DNA of 64,000 bases from Serratia fonticola (GTDB lineage Bacteria > Pseudomonadota > Gammaproteobacteria > Enterobacterales > Enterobacteriaceae): NCBI RefSeq assembly GCF_001006005.1, contig NZ_CP011254.1, positions 558,001 through 622,000 on the forward strand, read 5' to 3'. Each line of letters begins with the position of its first letter. The stretch's first letter is position 1. The notes under the pieces were generated by a model that was given only the letters and a program-made list of their open reading frames with translations, made no database searches and had not been told where the DNA came from. Of this stretch, positions 55,283 to 62,832 are shown piece by piece. The position numbers and the translations under genes are program-made.

Positions 55283-55591
55283 TCAGAAACCGTTGACGTG
55301 TAGGAATTCGCGGAACGTGGCTTCATTCCATGGCTGACCACTGCGATCGAACAGGCGACGCTGATTGAGCGCGCTGACGATCTGCTCCAGCTCCTCAGCC
55401 CCTTGCTCGAAGATCTCTTCCAGCGCGGCCACCAGCGAGGTTTCAAACCCGTCTGGTACACGTGCCCGGGTTTGCCAGATCACATTCTGAAACTGGCCGG
55501 GTTGGTGGATTTGGCCGTTGCCGCCCTCACGCGCCGGGATCACCTGTTGGGTATCCGGCAGCCAAGGGTTGAAATCGGTAATGTGCTGCAT
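55283..55591 (-). CDS. Small protein with recombinase-like helix-turn-helix, Rieske-cluster associated
   Basis: 102-aa protein, MQHITDFNPWLPDTQQVIPAR at the start. The C-terminal half reads EQIVSALNQRRLFDRSGQPWNEATFREFLHVNGF, resembling the helix-turn-helix found in site-specific recombinases but without any catalytic domain. It is tightly packed between the ferredoxin gene (2 bp) and the oxygenase gene (20 bp). A role as an accessory or specificity factor of the oxygenase is therefore possible. I do not recognise a defined function. Confidence 0.7.
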   Translation of the reverse strand: MQHITDFNPWLPDTQQVIPAREGGNGQIHQPGQFQNVIWQTRARVPDGFETSLVAALEEIFEQGAEELEQIVSALNQRRLFDRSGQPWNEATFREFLHVNGF

Positions 55592-55593
55592 GC

Positions 55594-55911
55594 TTATTCC
55601 TCCGCGATAAAGGTGATTTGGATTTGATTGTCGATCACCCGGGTAGGGTAGGTTTGCAGATCACGGCCACCGGGTTCGCGCAGGCATTGGCCGCTACGCA
55701 CATCGAACACCGCTTCGTGCAGTGGACACTCCACTTTTCCGTCATCAACAAACCCTTGGCTGAGCAAGGCATAGGCATGCGGGCAAACGTCTTCCAGCGC
55801 GTAATATTGACCGTCGATCAAATAGACGCCGACCTCTTTTCCCTCAATATTGGCGGAGAAAGGAAAATCTTCTTTAACTTGAGACACTTCGCACACGTTC
55901 TTCCAGCTCAT
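55594..55911 (-). CDS. Rieske-type [2Fe-2S] ferredoxin
   Basis: 105-aa electron carrier. The Rieske ligands are Cys43 and His45 (CPHAYALLSQG) and Cys62 and His65 (CPLHEAVFD). It accepts electrons from the flavoprotein reductase (50348-51559) and feeds the oxygenase. It is the first gene of the cluster, 23 bp downstream of the candidate operator. Confidence 0.93.
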   Translation of the reverse strand: MSWKNVCEVSQVKEDFPFSANIEGKEVGVYLIDGQYYALEDVCPHAYALLSQGFVDDGKVECPLHEAVFDVRSGQCLREPGGRDLQTYPTRVIDNQIQITFIAEE

Positions 55912-55933
55912 TGCTTCTGTCCTCTATCTGATT

Positions 55934-55957
55934 GTTTCATATATGAAACTCAGTTTC
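55934..55957. promoter_or_regulatory. Candidate IclR operator, perfect 16-bp palindrome
   Basis: GTTTCATATATGAAAC (55934-55949) is perfectly symmetric. It overlaps a second inverted repeat, GAAAC.CA.GTTTC (55945-55957). It sits just downstream of the predicted -10 box, where repressor binding would block transcription of the cluster. Assignment to the cluster's IclR protein is inference. Confidence 0.6.
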
Positions 55958-55972
55958 TTATTTAATACAGTC

Positions 55973-56000
55973 ACTATAGGTATGGCGAATCTTTCGTCAA
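55973..56000 (-). promoter_or_regulatory. Sigma70-like promoter of the aromatic cluster
   Basis: On the minus strand TTGACG (56000-55995) and TATAGT (55978-55973) are separated by 16 bp, close to consensus. Transcription would begin about 55966, 55 bp before the ferredoxin start. Confidence 0.6.
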
Positions 56001-56101
56001 GCCAGCAAAGGGAAGAATGTTAATGATTGGTTATTTTAAAGTTACAACTGCGGAGTGGATCACGAAAAAATGCACTGGGGGTGAAAACAAGATAATAGGG
56101 C

Positions 56102-56147
56102 CGGGCGCAGCATGCAGCGCCCCTACGGTTGGATATGTTCGCCCCTA
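56102..56147 (-). repeat. REP-like palindrome, extended form
   Basis: Core GGGCGCAGCATGCAGCGCCC followed by CTACGGTTGGATATG and TTCGCCCC, the longer unit also seen at 57183. Confidence 0.75.
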
Positions 56148-56156
56148 TAAGAAAAA

Positions 56157-56181
56157 GGCCCCAGTCATGATGACTGAGGCC
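56157..56181. terminator. rluF terminator hairpin
   Basis: GGCCCCAGTCAT and ATGACTGAGGCC pair in an 11- to 12-bp stem, one mismatch, 47 bp after the rluF stop codon. On the minus strand TTTTTC follows. Confidence 0.75.
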
Positions 56182-56202
56182 GTTTAATCAGCAGTGATTT
56201 GT

Positions 56203-56227
56203 GGAGGTGCCGCATGCAGCGCCCGTT
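56203..56227 (+). repeat. REP-like palindrome, degenerate copy
   Basis: GGAGGTGCCGCATG then CAGCGCCCGTT, lying directly at the rluF stop codon. The GTAGGGG arm is degraded. Confidence 0.65.
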
Positions 56228-57100
56228 TCAGCGCCCTTTCTTTTTGCGCCCAGGCTGAGCAAAACGCTTACGCGCCGGTGCTTGACTGCCCGCTTTATCC
56301 GCGGCTTTCTGCCCGCTGCTCGCCGGTTTTTTCACCGCAGGCTTGGGCTTGGCCGCTTTCTTGGTCGGTTTAGCCTCTGAGGACGAGTCCTCAATCAACT
56401 TAAACAGCTCAACCAGCTCGTCGTCCGTCAAATCGCGCCACTCCCCTAACGGCAGCCCAGACAGGCCCACGTTCATGATGCGGGTGCGCTCCAACTTGGT
56501 CACTTCATAACCGAAATGCTCACACATACGGCGGATCTGGCGGTTAAGCCCCTGCACCAGCACGATACGGAACACAAAGGGGGCTTCTTTCTTCACCTTG
56601 CATTTCTTGGTCACCGTGCCCAGCATCGGCACTCCGGCACCCAAACCACGGATAAAATCGTCGGTCACCGGTTTGTTAACCGTGACCAGATATTCCTTCT
56701 CGTGATCGTTACCGGCACGCAGGATCTTGTTCACCAGATCGCCGTGGTTGGTGAGGAAGATCAGCCCCTGCGAGTCTTTATCCAAGCGCCCGATCGGGAA
56801 GACACGGGTACTGTGGTTGACGAAATCGACAATATTGTCTTTCTCACCGTCTTCGGTGGTGCTGACGATACCCACCGGCTTGTTCAGCGCAATAAAAATC
56901 AGGTTGTCTTCGTTACGGGGTTCAATAAGCTGCCCGTTAACCTTGACCACATCGCCAGCGAATACCCGATCGCCGAGCGCTACGCGCTTACCGTTGATAA
57001 AAACATTGCCCTGTTCGATGTAACGATCGGCATCGCGACGCGAGCAGATGCCGCTCTCGCTAATATATTTGTTGAGGCGTATAGATGGTTTAGTCAGCAC
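56228..57100 (-). CDS. rluF: 23S rRNA pseudouridine(2604) synthase
   Basis: 290-aa RsuA/RluF-family enzyme modifying U2604 of 23S rRNA. The N-terminal S4 RNA-binding domain covers residues 7-60 ([34 protein letters not shown]). The catalytic Asp107 lies in [23 protein letters not shown]. The C-terminal tail is basic and low-complexity ([20 protein letters not shown] to PGRKKKGR), as in E. coli RluF. In E. coli rluF is not next to speB, so the gene is relocated here. It is separate from the aromatic cluster. Confidence 0.94.
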   Translation of the reverse strand: MLTKPSIRLNKYISESGICSRRDADRYIEQGNVFINGKRVALGDRVFAGDVVKVNGQLIEPRNEDNLIFIALNKPVGIVSTTEDGEKDNIVDFVNHSTRVFPIGRLDKDSQGLIFLTNHGDLVNKILRAGNDHEKEYLVTVNKPVTDDFIRGLGAGVPMLGTVTKKCKVKKEAPFVFRIVLVQGLNRQIRRMCEHFGYEVTKLERTRIMNVGLSGLPLGEWRDLTDDELVELFKLIEDSSSEAKPTKKAAKPKPAVKKPASSGQKAADKAGSQAPARKRFAQPGRKKKGR

Positions 57101-57182
57101 GGTTCCTCCGTAAACGCGAAATACACTTTATCTTCACGGCAATATTTTCATGATGGGTTGACGGGTAAGGGCCGCTGCCAAG

Positions 57183-57230
57183 CGGGCGCAGCATGCAGCG
57201 CCCCTACGGTCGACTATGTACGACCCCTAC
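57183..57230 (-). repeat. REP-like palindrome, extended form
   Basis: Core GGGCGCAGCATGCAGCGCCC followed by CTACGGTCGACTATG and TACGACCCCTAC. It lies between speB and rluF. Confidence 0.8.
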
Positions 57231-57247
57231 CCATTCAGCAAACTGAT

Positions 57248-58168
57248 TTAGCCCTGCTTTTTGGCAGCTTGCAGATACAACATTTCCAGACCCAAGGTCG
57301 CCGCAGCCAGTGCGGTGATCTCTGACTGGTCGTAAGCCGGAGCTACTTCTACCACATCCATGCCGACAATGTTCAGCGACTGCATACCACGCACCAGTTT
57401 CAGGGCGCGATCGGAGGTCAGGCCGCCGATCACCGGGGTGCCGGTGCCAGGTGCGAAAGCCGGATCCAGGCAGTCGATATCGAAGGTCAGATAAACCGGC
57501 ATATCGCCAACGATCTGTTTGATCTGCGCCAGCAGATCGTCCACGCCACGATCGTTAACCTGCGCAGCATCCAGTACGGTGAAGCCGTTGTCACGATCGA
57601 ACTCGGTACGGATACCGATTTGCACGGAGTGATTGGGATCGATCAGGCCTTCGTTCGGCGCATGGAAGAACATGGTGCCGTGGTCAAACTTGCTGCCGTT
57701 GGCATAGGTGTCGGTATGGGCATCGAAATGCACCAGCGCCATTTTGCCAAAATGCTTGGCATGCGCGCGCAGCAACGGCAGCGTCACGAAGTGGTCACCA
57801 CCGAAAGAGAGCATGCGTTTGCCGGCTGCCAGCAGTTTTTCTGCGTGCGCCTGCAGCTTGTCGCTCATATCCTGGGCATCACCAAAGTTGAATACCACGT
57901 CACCACAATCGACCACGTTCAGACGATCGCGCAGATCAAAGTTCCACGGCCAGCGCGCCCCTTCCCATGCCAGATTGGTAGAAACCTGGCGGATCGCCGC
58001 AGGGCCATGACGTCCACCGGCACGGCCGGAGGTAGCCATATCAAAAGGAACACCGGTGATCACCCACTCTGCATCGCTATCGTAAGGCATAAAGTTCAGC
58101 GGAAAGCGCAGGAAACCAAAGGCGTTGGACACTAAGGAATTATCGGGCTGATGGCCTAAGGTACTCAT
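57248..58168 (-). CDS. speB: Agmatinase
   Basis: Dimanganese ureohydrolase converting agmatine to putrescine and urea. It is 306 aa from the ATG at 58168 ([20 protein letters not shown]), matching E. coli SpeB. Metal ligands are in [23 protein letters not shown] and [16 protein letters not shown]. It acts after SpeA, encoded at the right edge. In E. coli speA and speB are adjacent; here about 5 kb of export and repair genes separate them. Confidence 0.98.
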   Translation of the reverse strand: MSTLGHQPDNSLVSNAFGFLRFPLNFMPYDSDAEWVITGVPFDMATSGRAGGRHGPAAIRQVSTNLAWEGARWPWNFDLRDRLNVVDCGDVVFNFGDAQDMSDKLQAHAEKLLAAGKRMLSFGGDHFVTLPLLRAHAKHFGKMALVHFDAHTDTYANGSKFDHGTMFFHAPNEGLIDPNHSVQIGIRTEFDRDNGFTVLDAAQVNDRGVDDLLAQIKQIVGDMPVYLTFDIDCLDPAFAPGTGTPVIGGLTSDRALKLVRGMQSLNIVGMDVVEVAPAYDQSEITALAAATLGLEMLYLQAAKKQG

Positions 58169-58212
58169 ATTTACCCTCATTTTTCAACGGTTCGCCCGTA
58201 GCCGGACGCTTG

Positions 58213-58271
58213 GGCGGTAGCAAAAAAAAATCCCTCCCGCGTCGTTAGCCCGACGAGAAAGGGATTTATTC
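58213..58271. terminator. Hairpin between speB promoter region and ABC transporter end
   Basis: AAATCCCT and AGGGATTT (58229-58268) enclose CGTCG..CGACG, giving a two-part stem flanked by an A-run. It may terminate the transporter operon, whose last gene ends at 58311, on the minus strand. Confidence 0.5.
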
Positions 58272-58310
58272 GATGTCTGTTTCAATGGATAGATTATCGC
58301 CGCAATTGGT

Positions 58311-60473
58311 TCACTCTTCAAGGTGCCCGTTGTCAGCTGATGCAGAAGAAGGAACAACCAACCTGCCAGCATCGAGTTCGACCACTCGATCGGCAGAGGC
58401 TATCGTCTCAGGCCGGTGAGCAATCAGCAGGATGGTTAAGCCCAGGTTGCGCAAAGTGCTGCCGATCAGGATTTCATTGGTGACATCAAGATGGCTGGTT
58501 GCCTCGTCCAGGATCAGTAACCGTGGGCGTTTGTATAATGCCCGGGCCAACAGCAGGCGCTGCTTTTGGCCCCCCGATAACGAATTCCCCATTTCCCCAA
58601 TCAACGTCTGGTAGCCCATCGGTAACGCGATGATATCCTCATGCAGCTGTGCCAGTTGAGCACAGTGTTGCGCCCAATCCAGATCGCTGTGTTGAGAGAA
58701 AAAAGTGATGTTGTCGAGTATTGCCCCACGGAATAACCGATCCTCTTGCATCACCGCGCCGATCATCTGGCGAACCTGCCGATAGCCCGCATGATGATGA
58801 TCGATGCCAAACACCTGCAACCTCCCGGCCGTTGGCGGGTAAAGCCCCAGCAGGATCTTCGCCAGGGTAGTTTTCCCGCAGCCGGAGCGCCCTACCAGCG
58901 CCACCACCTCCCCAGGCATAATACGCAACGCCGCTCCAGCCAGGATATCATTACCTCCCTGGCCGTAGCTGAAGGTGATATTTTCCAGTTCAATAACCGG
59001 GCGATCCTCTCTTTGCACGGGGAAAGCTACGGTAATAGATTCTGCCGCCTGAGCACCGCCCTCCTTCTGGGTCAGCACAATATCTGCCAGCCGTTCGTTA
59101 TAGACATCCAGCATTCGCCAGGCAAACGCCTTATCGATCAGGCCATTGATGCTGGCGGAAAAACGCCCTTGAAATGACATATACGCCACCAGCATGCCGA
59201 TCGAAAACGAGCCCGACAGCACCGAATTGGCACCAAACCACAGCACCGCCGCGCCCACCAGGCTACCAATGACCTGGTTAATGATGTCGTAGCCGATGGC
59301 CAGCTTATGCTCACGCAGTTGGCTATTGCGTCTGGCGATATTCAGGTTACGCCATGCAGATTCCCGCTGGGCAAGCGCCCCATTAACCCGCAGGCTAAGC
59401 ATGCCATGCAGCGTTTCCAGAAAGTGGCTTGATTCCAGGGTACCCGCCGTCCAACTGTCCTCCGCCGCCCGGCGCAGGGTGCGAAACCATAACACGCGTA
59501 ATAAGCCATAAATCAGCGCCGCGCCTAACGCCAGCATGGATAACGACACGCTGTAGAGCAACATCATGCCCAAGGTACCGACCACCAGCAATACGTCTAG
59601 CAGCGCCTCAAGGATGCTGGTGGTGAGCGTATCCTGAATGGTATCGACCGTATCAAACTTGGCGCTGACATTGCCAATGTCACGCTTCTCAAACCAGTCG
59701 ATCGGCAGACGCAGCAGGTGATGGAACACGTTGGCCGTCCACTGCATATTGAAATTGACCGCCATGGTGATGGTGGCCCATTGCCGGGCCAGGCCAATCA
59801 ACGTCTGGGTCGCACTCATCAGCAACATGGCAATAACGATCAGCACCAGCAGGCTATCATCCAGCGCCACCAGGACTTCATCGATCACGATCTGATTGAT
59901 CAACGGACTAAGCAAGGCCAAGACTTCCAACGCCAGAGCAAAGCAGAAAATGCGCGCCAACGCAGCCTTCAACCCTACGGTCTTGCCGACCAATTCGGTT
60001 AGCCGCACTTTCTTGCGTTCGTCACGCTGCTCAAAGTCATGGGTTGGCGTCAGTTCCAGCGCGACACCGGTAAAACGACGGTTAGCCTCTACCAACGACA
60101 TGTTAACCGCCCCGCGTGCCGGATCGTGCAGTTCGATCTCGTTGCCACGTACCCGTTTAAGCACTACAAAGTGGTTGAGATCCCAGTGCAAAATGCAGGG
60201 TACGGTCAGTTGGCCGAGTTCCTCCAGCTCTAAACGTACTGCACGACCTGTTAATTTCAGGTTCTGAGCGCATTCCATCAAATGCACGAAAGTCATGCCC
60301 TGCGTCGAAACATTGAATCTTGCACGCAGGCTGGGGAGGTCAATACGATAACCGTGCCAACCGGCGACCATCGCCAGGCAGGCCACCCCACATTCCGCCG
60401 ACTCGGTTTGACGGATCAACGGCAAGCGGCGGCGCCAATGCAAATTCAGGTGCAAATGCTCGGTCCATTCCAT
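58311..60473 (-). CDS. Peptidase-containing ABC transporter (C39, bacteriocin/double-glycine exporter type)
   Basis: 720-aa exporter from the ATG at 60473. An N-terminal C39 cysteine protease domain (about residues 15-140) has Gln22 and Cys28 in RQTESAECGVACLA, His101 in LNHFVVLK and Asp117 in HDPARG, so the protease looks intact. Six membrane helices follow at about 165-455. The ATPase domain has GRSGCGKTT near 525, LSGGQKQRLLLARAL and LLILDEATSHLD. Such proteins cleave double-glycine leaders and export the peptide, as CvaB does for microcin V. It lies 2 bp after the HlyD-type partner. No obvious double-glycine substrate gene is adjacent. Confidence 0.93.
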   Translation of the reverse strand: MEWTEHLHLNLHWRRRLPLIRQTESAECGVACLAMVAGWHGYRIDLPSLRARFNVSTQGMTFVHLMECAQNLKLTGRAVRLELEELGQLTVPCILHWDLNHFVVLKRVRGNEIELHDPARGAVNMSLVEANRRFTGVALELTPTHDFEQRDERKKVRLTELVGKTVGLKAALARIFCFALALEVLALLSPLINQIVIDEVLVALDDSLLVLIVIAMLLMSATQTLIGLARQWATITMAVNFNMQWTANVFHHLLRLPIDWFEKRDIGNVSAKFDTVDTIQDTLTTSILEALLDVLLVVGTLGMMLLYSVSLSMLALGAALIYGLLRVLWFRTLRRAAEDSWTAGTLESSHFLETLHGMLSLRVNGALAQRESAWRNLNIARRNSQLREHKLAIGYDIINQVIGSLVGAAVLWFGANSVLSGSFSIGMLVAYMSFQGRFSASINGLIDKAFAWRMLDVYNERLADIVLTQKEGGAQAAESITVAFPVQREDRPVIELENITFSYGQGGNDILAGAALRIMPGEVVALVGRSGCGKTTLAKILLGLYPPTAGRLQVFGIDHHHAGYRQVRQMIGAVMQEDRLFRGAILDNITFFSQHSDLDWAQHCAQLAQLHEDIIALPMGYQTLIGEMGNSLSGGQKQRLLLARALYKRPRLLILDEATSHLDVTNEILIGSTLRNLGLTILLIAHRPETIASADRVVELDAGRLVVPSSASADNGHLEE

Positions 60474-60475
60474 GG

Positions 60476-61732
60476 CTATATTTTTCCTTGCAGGCTCCAT
60501 AACGGTTCCAGCAACCATTCGTACAGTCGCCGCTTGTCCAGCTCGATATCTGCTGCCACCACCATCCCGGTGCGCAGTAATTCCTGATGGCCATACACGG
60601 TCACGCTGGGTTTATCTGGCACGACAATCACCCGGTAATGTCCCTCGTTTTCTTTCCACACCACCGGGTTATGCGGCATGACATCTGTCGGGCTGAGGCT
60701 GATGCGGGTCACTTCCCGCGTCGTGCCATACTGCACGCCAAATTTTTCATAGGGATAAGCCGCGAAACGCAGGCCAACCCGCTGATGAGGCTTGATAAAC
60801 CCAACGGACTTGCTCGGTGCATACAGCTCAATCTGCATTTGGGCCGCCTGTGGCACCAGCGTTAACAGCGGCTCATTTTGGTTGACCGTTTGCCCCGCCT
60901 TGACCAACACCGCAGCAACACGCCCTGCCACCGGGGCAGCCAGCGTGCTCTCCTCCTGTGATTGCAACTCTATTTGTTGCTGACGGATCCCTTGTAGTAA
61001 CCGATCCAGCTCCACCCGGCGGCTTTGCCCCTGCTGCAACAAACTCCCCTGATCCGTTTCAACCGAGGTCAACTCACGCTTCAGGCGCTGTTGTACCTGC
61101 CGCTGGTTTTCGACATAACCTTCCGCGGCCGCCAGTTCAATCTGCTTTTGCTGATACTCAAGCTCGGAGACATACTTTTGCCGCACCAAACGGTGATAAC
61201 GCTCCATCATCGAGCGGGTTAACGCCGCCTGGCGCAGCGTCTGTTTCAGAGCCCCATCGGCGCTGCGCAGTTCATCCTTCAGTTGGCTTGCCCGCTGCCG
61301 TAATCCCTGTATCTGCAGAGTAATGGCGGCAACCTCCTGATGCTGTTGCTGCACCAACATCTGATACTGCTGCGCCAGGGAGTTTTTCAGCGTCGCCAAG
61401 GTGGCCAACCCCTGGCCGTCATAGCGCTCACCACTTAGCCGGTAGAGTAATTGGCCTGCTGCAACCTCATCGCCCTCGTTAACCAGCAAGGCCTCAACCC
61501 GCCCTTGCGTGCGCGCAACTACTTTGACGACTCCGGTTGAAGGCATCACGACACCTTCCAAACGGGCTTTACGGGTATATTCGCCACCGATTAAAAAAGC
61601 GATTAATGCAACCACCAAGAGCACGCTGGCACAGGCATAAAGCGTCATATCCGGACTGGGGGAAATCAAAATCCTCCCTTCGGCTCGCGTGGCCTGGGCG
61701 GCAAAATAGGCCTGGCGGTAGAGACGCGTCAC
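60476..61732 (-). CDS. HlyD-family periplasmic adaptor of the peptide exporter
   Basis: 418-aa membrane-fusion protein linking the ABC exporter to an outer-membrane channel such as TolC. One N-terminal membrane anchor lies at about residues 32-50 (YACASVLLVVALIAFLIGG). The first lipoyl half is GVVKVVARTQGRVEALLVNEGDEV, then a long alpha-hairpin coiled coil spans about 105-260, and the second lipoyl half is APVAGRVAAVLVKAGQTV. It resembles CvaA/MchE. The start is a GTG at 61732, overlapping the stop codon of a 24-codon frame by 4 nt. Confidence 0.92.
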   Translation of the reverse strand: MTRLYRQAYFAAQATRAEGRILISPSPDMTLYACASVLLVVALIAFLIGGEYTRKARLEGVVMPSTGVVKVVARTQGRVEALLVNEGDEVAAGQLLYRLSGERYDGQGLATLATLKNSLAQQYQMLVQQQHQEVAAITLQIQGLRQRASQLKDELRSADGALKQTLRQAALTRSMMERYHRLVRQKYVSELEYQQKQIELAAAEGYVENQRQVQQRLKRELTSVETDQGSLLQQGQSRRVELDRLLQGIRQQQIELQSQEESTLAAPVAGRVAAVLVKAGQTVNQNEPLLTLVPQAAQMQIELYAPSKSVGFIKPHQRVGLRFAAYPYEKFGVQYGTTREVTRISLSPTDVMPHNPVVWKENEGHYRVIVVPDKPSVTVYGHQELLRTGMVVAADIELDKRRLYEWLLEPLWSLQGKI

Positions 61733-61803
61733 GTGATTGGATCAGCTAATTTAATCGTCTTGCCAGCGATATAACGTTGTTCTGGCAATCTATTATTAAC
61801 CAT
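61729..61803 (-). CDS. 24-aa small open reading frame coupled to the HlyD gene
   Basis: ATG at 61803, MVNNRLPEQR at the start and KLADPIT at the end. The TGA overlaps the GTG start of the HlyD gene as GTGA, a classic translational-coupling layout. AGGGA lies about 12 nt upstream of the ATG, a loose spacing. The sequence has no double-glycine leader, so it is unlikely to be the exported substrate; a coupling leader or an eroded gene is possible. It could also be chance. Confidence 0.4.
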   Translation of the reverse strand: MVNNRLPEQRYIAGKTIKLADPIT

Positions 61804-62089
61804 AAATATTACCGTTCCCTGTAAATGAAATTAATAGCGATTATTACCAATCGACACTTGAGCATTAGTTATTTAATTAAAAGTGACAGATTGTTATTTA
61901 CTTGATTTTTGAACAGAGGTTTTCTTTAACAATGAAATTACCAAAATAAACAGAACAACTCAACAACACCGTCAAGTATTATTAGTTGATTGATAACGTA
62001 AAATAAATAAGTAAAAGCCATCTCCGGGGAGATGGCTTGAGGCTACTGGAAAAACTCCACTGGCTAATATATTACAACAGCGACTGTTA
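61804..62089. other. AT-rich region upstream of the exporter operon
   Basis: 286 bp, strongly AT-rich. On the minus strand TTGACG (61975-61970) could serve as a -35 box with a T-rich -10 region beyond it. The msrA terminator hairpin is at 62016-62039. No gene for an exported peptide was found here on either strand. Confidence 0.45.
62016..62039 (-). terminator. msrA terminator
   Basis: AAGCCATCTCC and GGAGATGGCTT form an 11-bp perfect stem with a 2-nt loop. On the minus strand it is followed by TTACTTATTT, 51 bp after the msrA stop codon. Confidence 0.75.
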
Positions 62090-62812
62090 TTATTTCACCA
62101 ACACCGGATCTGTACGATATTGCGTTGGGAACAGCTGCTGTAACTGTTTTACCTTCGGCAAATCATTCACCACGATATAGGGCTGATCCGGGTTAAGGGT
62201 GAGATAGTTTTGGTGGTAAGCCTCGGCAGGATAAAAATGACCCTTGTCCTCAATGCGAGTCACCAGCGGTTTGGCAAAGCGTTTACTGGCATCCAGCTGT
62301 GCAATATAAGCCTTGGCAACCTGCTGTTGTGACGCCGTCAGTGGGAAAACGGCTGAGCGATATTGCGTGCCGCTGTCCGGCCCTTGGCGATCGAGCTCGG
62401 TTGGGTTATGTGCTACCGAAAAATAGATTTGCAGCAGTTGGCCATAGGTAATCTGCTGTGGATCAAAGGTGACCTGTACCGACTCTGCATGGCCGGTATC
62501 CCCTCCGCTGACGGCCTCATAATTAGCCGTTTGTGCCGTACCTCCGGTATAACCGGATATGGCATTGGTCACGCCTTTAACGTGCTGGAACACCCCCTGC
62601 ACGCCCCAGAAACAACCGCCGGCAAAGATCGCGGTTTCCGTGCGCGATGCCGTTGGCGCTTCGTCTTTTACCGGCGCAGGGATCTCTACCGCCGCCTCGG
62701 CATCACCCAGTGGCCAGGCAACGCTTTGCAAACAGAATCCAGCGGCAACCAATACCGCGCCCCATATGCCGTATTTACCTAGCGATGGCAGCGTTTTGTC
62801 TACGTTTCTCAT
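62090..62812 (-). CDS. msrA: Exported peptide methionine sulfoxide reductase A
   Basis: 240-aa MsrA from the ATG at 62812, with AGGA 5 nt upstream. It reduces the S-epimer of methionine sulfoxide. The catalytic Cys67 is in FAGGCFWGVQGVFQHV; NYEAVSGGDTGHAESVQV and QGPDSGTQYRSAVF are family hallmarks. Residues 14-45 form a hydrophobic export signal or anchor (YGIWGAVLVAAGFCLQSVAW), so the enzyme is probably periplasmic, unlike cytoplasmic E. coli MsrA. It lies 20 bp downstream of an exported MsrB. Confidence 0.9.
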   Translation of the reverse strand: MRNVDKTLPSLGKYGIWGAVLVAAGFCLQSVAWPLGDAEAAVEIPAPVKDEAPTASRTETAIFAGGCFWGVQGVFQHVKGVTNAISGYTGGTAQTANYEAVSGGDTGHAESVQVTFDPQQITYGQLLQIYFSVAHNPTELDRQGPDSGTQYRSAVFPLTASQQQVAKAYIAQLDASKRFAKPLVTRIEDKGHFYPAEAYHQNYLTLNPDQPYIVVNDLPKVKQLQQLFPTQYRTDPVLVK

Positions 62813-62832
62813 ATTATTCCTCACTATTCTGG

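Larger units (their letters stand above)
55912..56227. promoter_or_regulatory. Promoter region of the aromatic cluster and rluF downstream region
   Basis: 316 bp without a gene. The half near the ferredoxin gene holds a sigma70 promoter and a 16-bp palindrome. The half near rluF holds two REP-like palindromes and the rluF terminator hairpin. Confidence 0.6.

Noticed and set aside
61841..61921. Microcin precursor gene upstream of the exporter
   Set aside because: Short frames on the minus strand (for example an 18-codon frame starting MLKCRLV) lack a double-glycine leader and a glycine-rich core.
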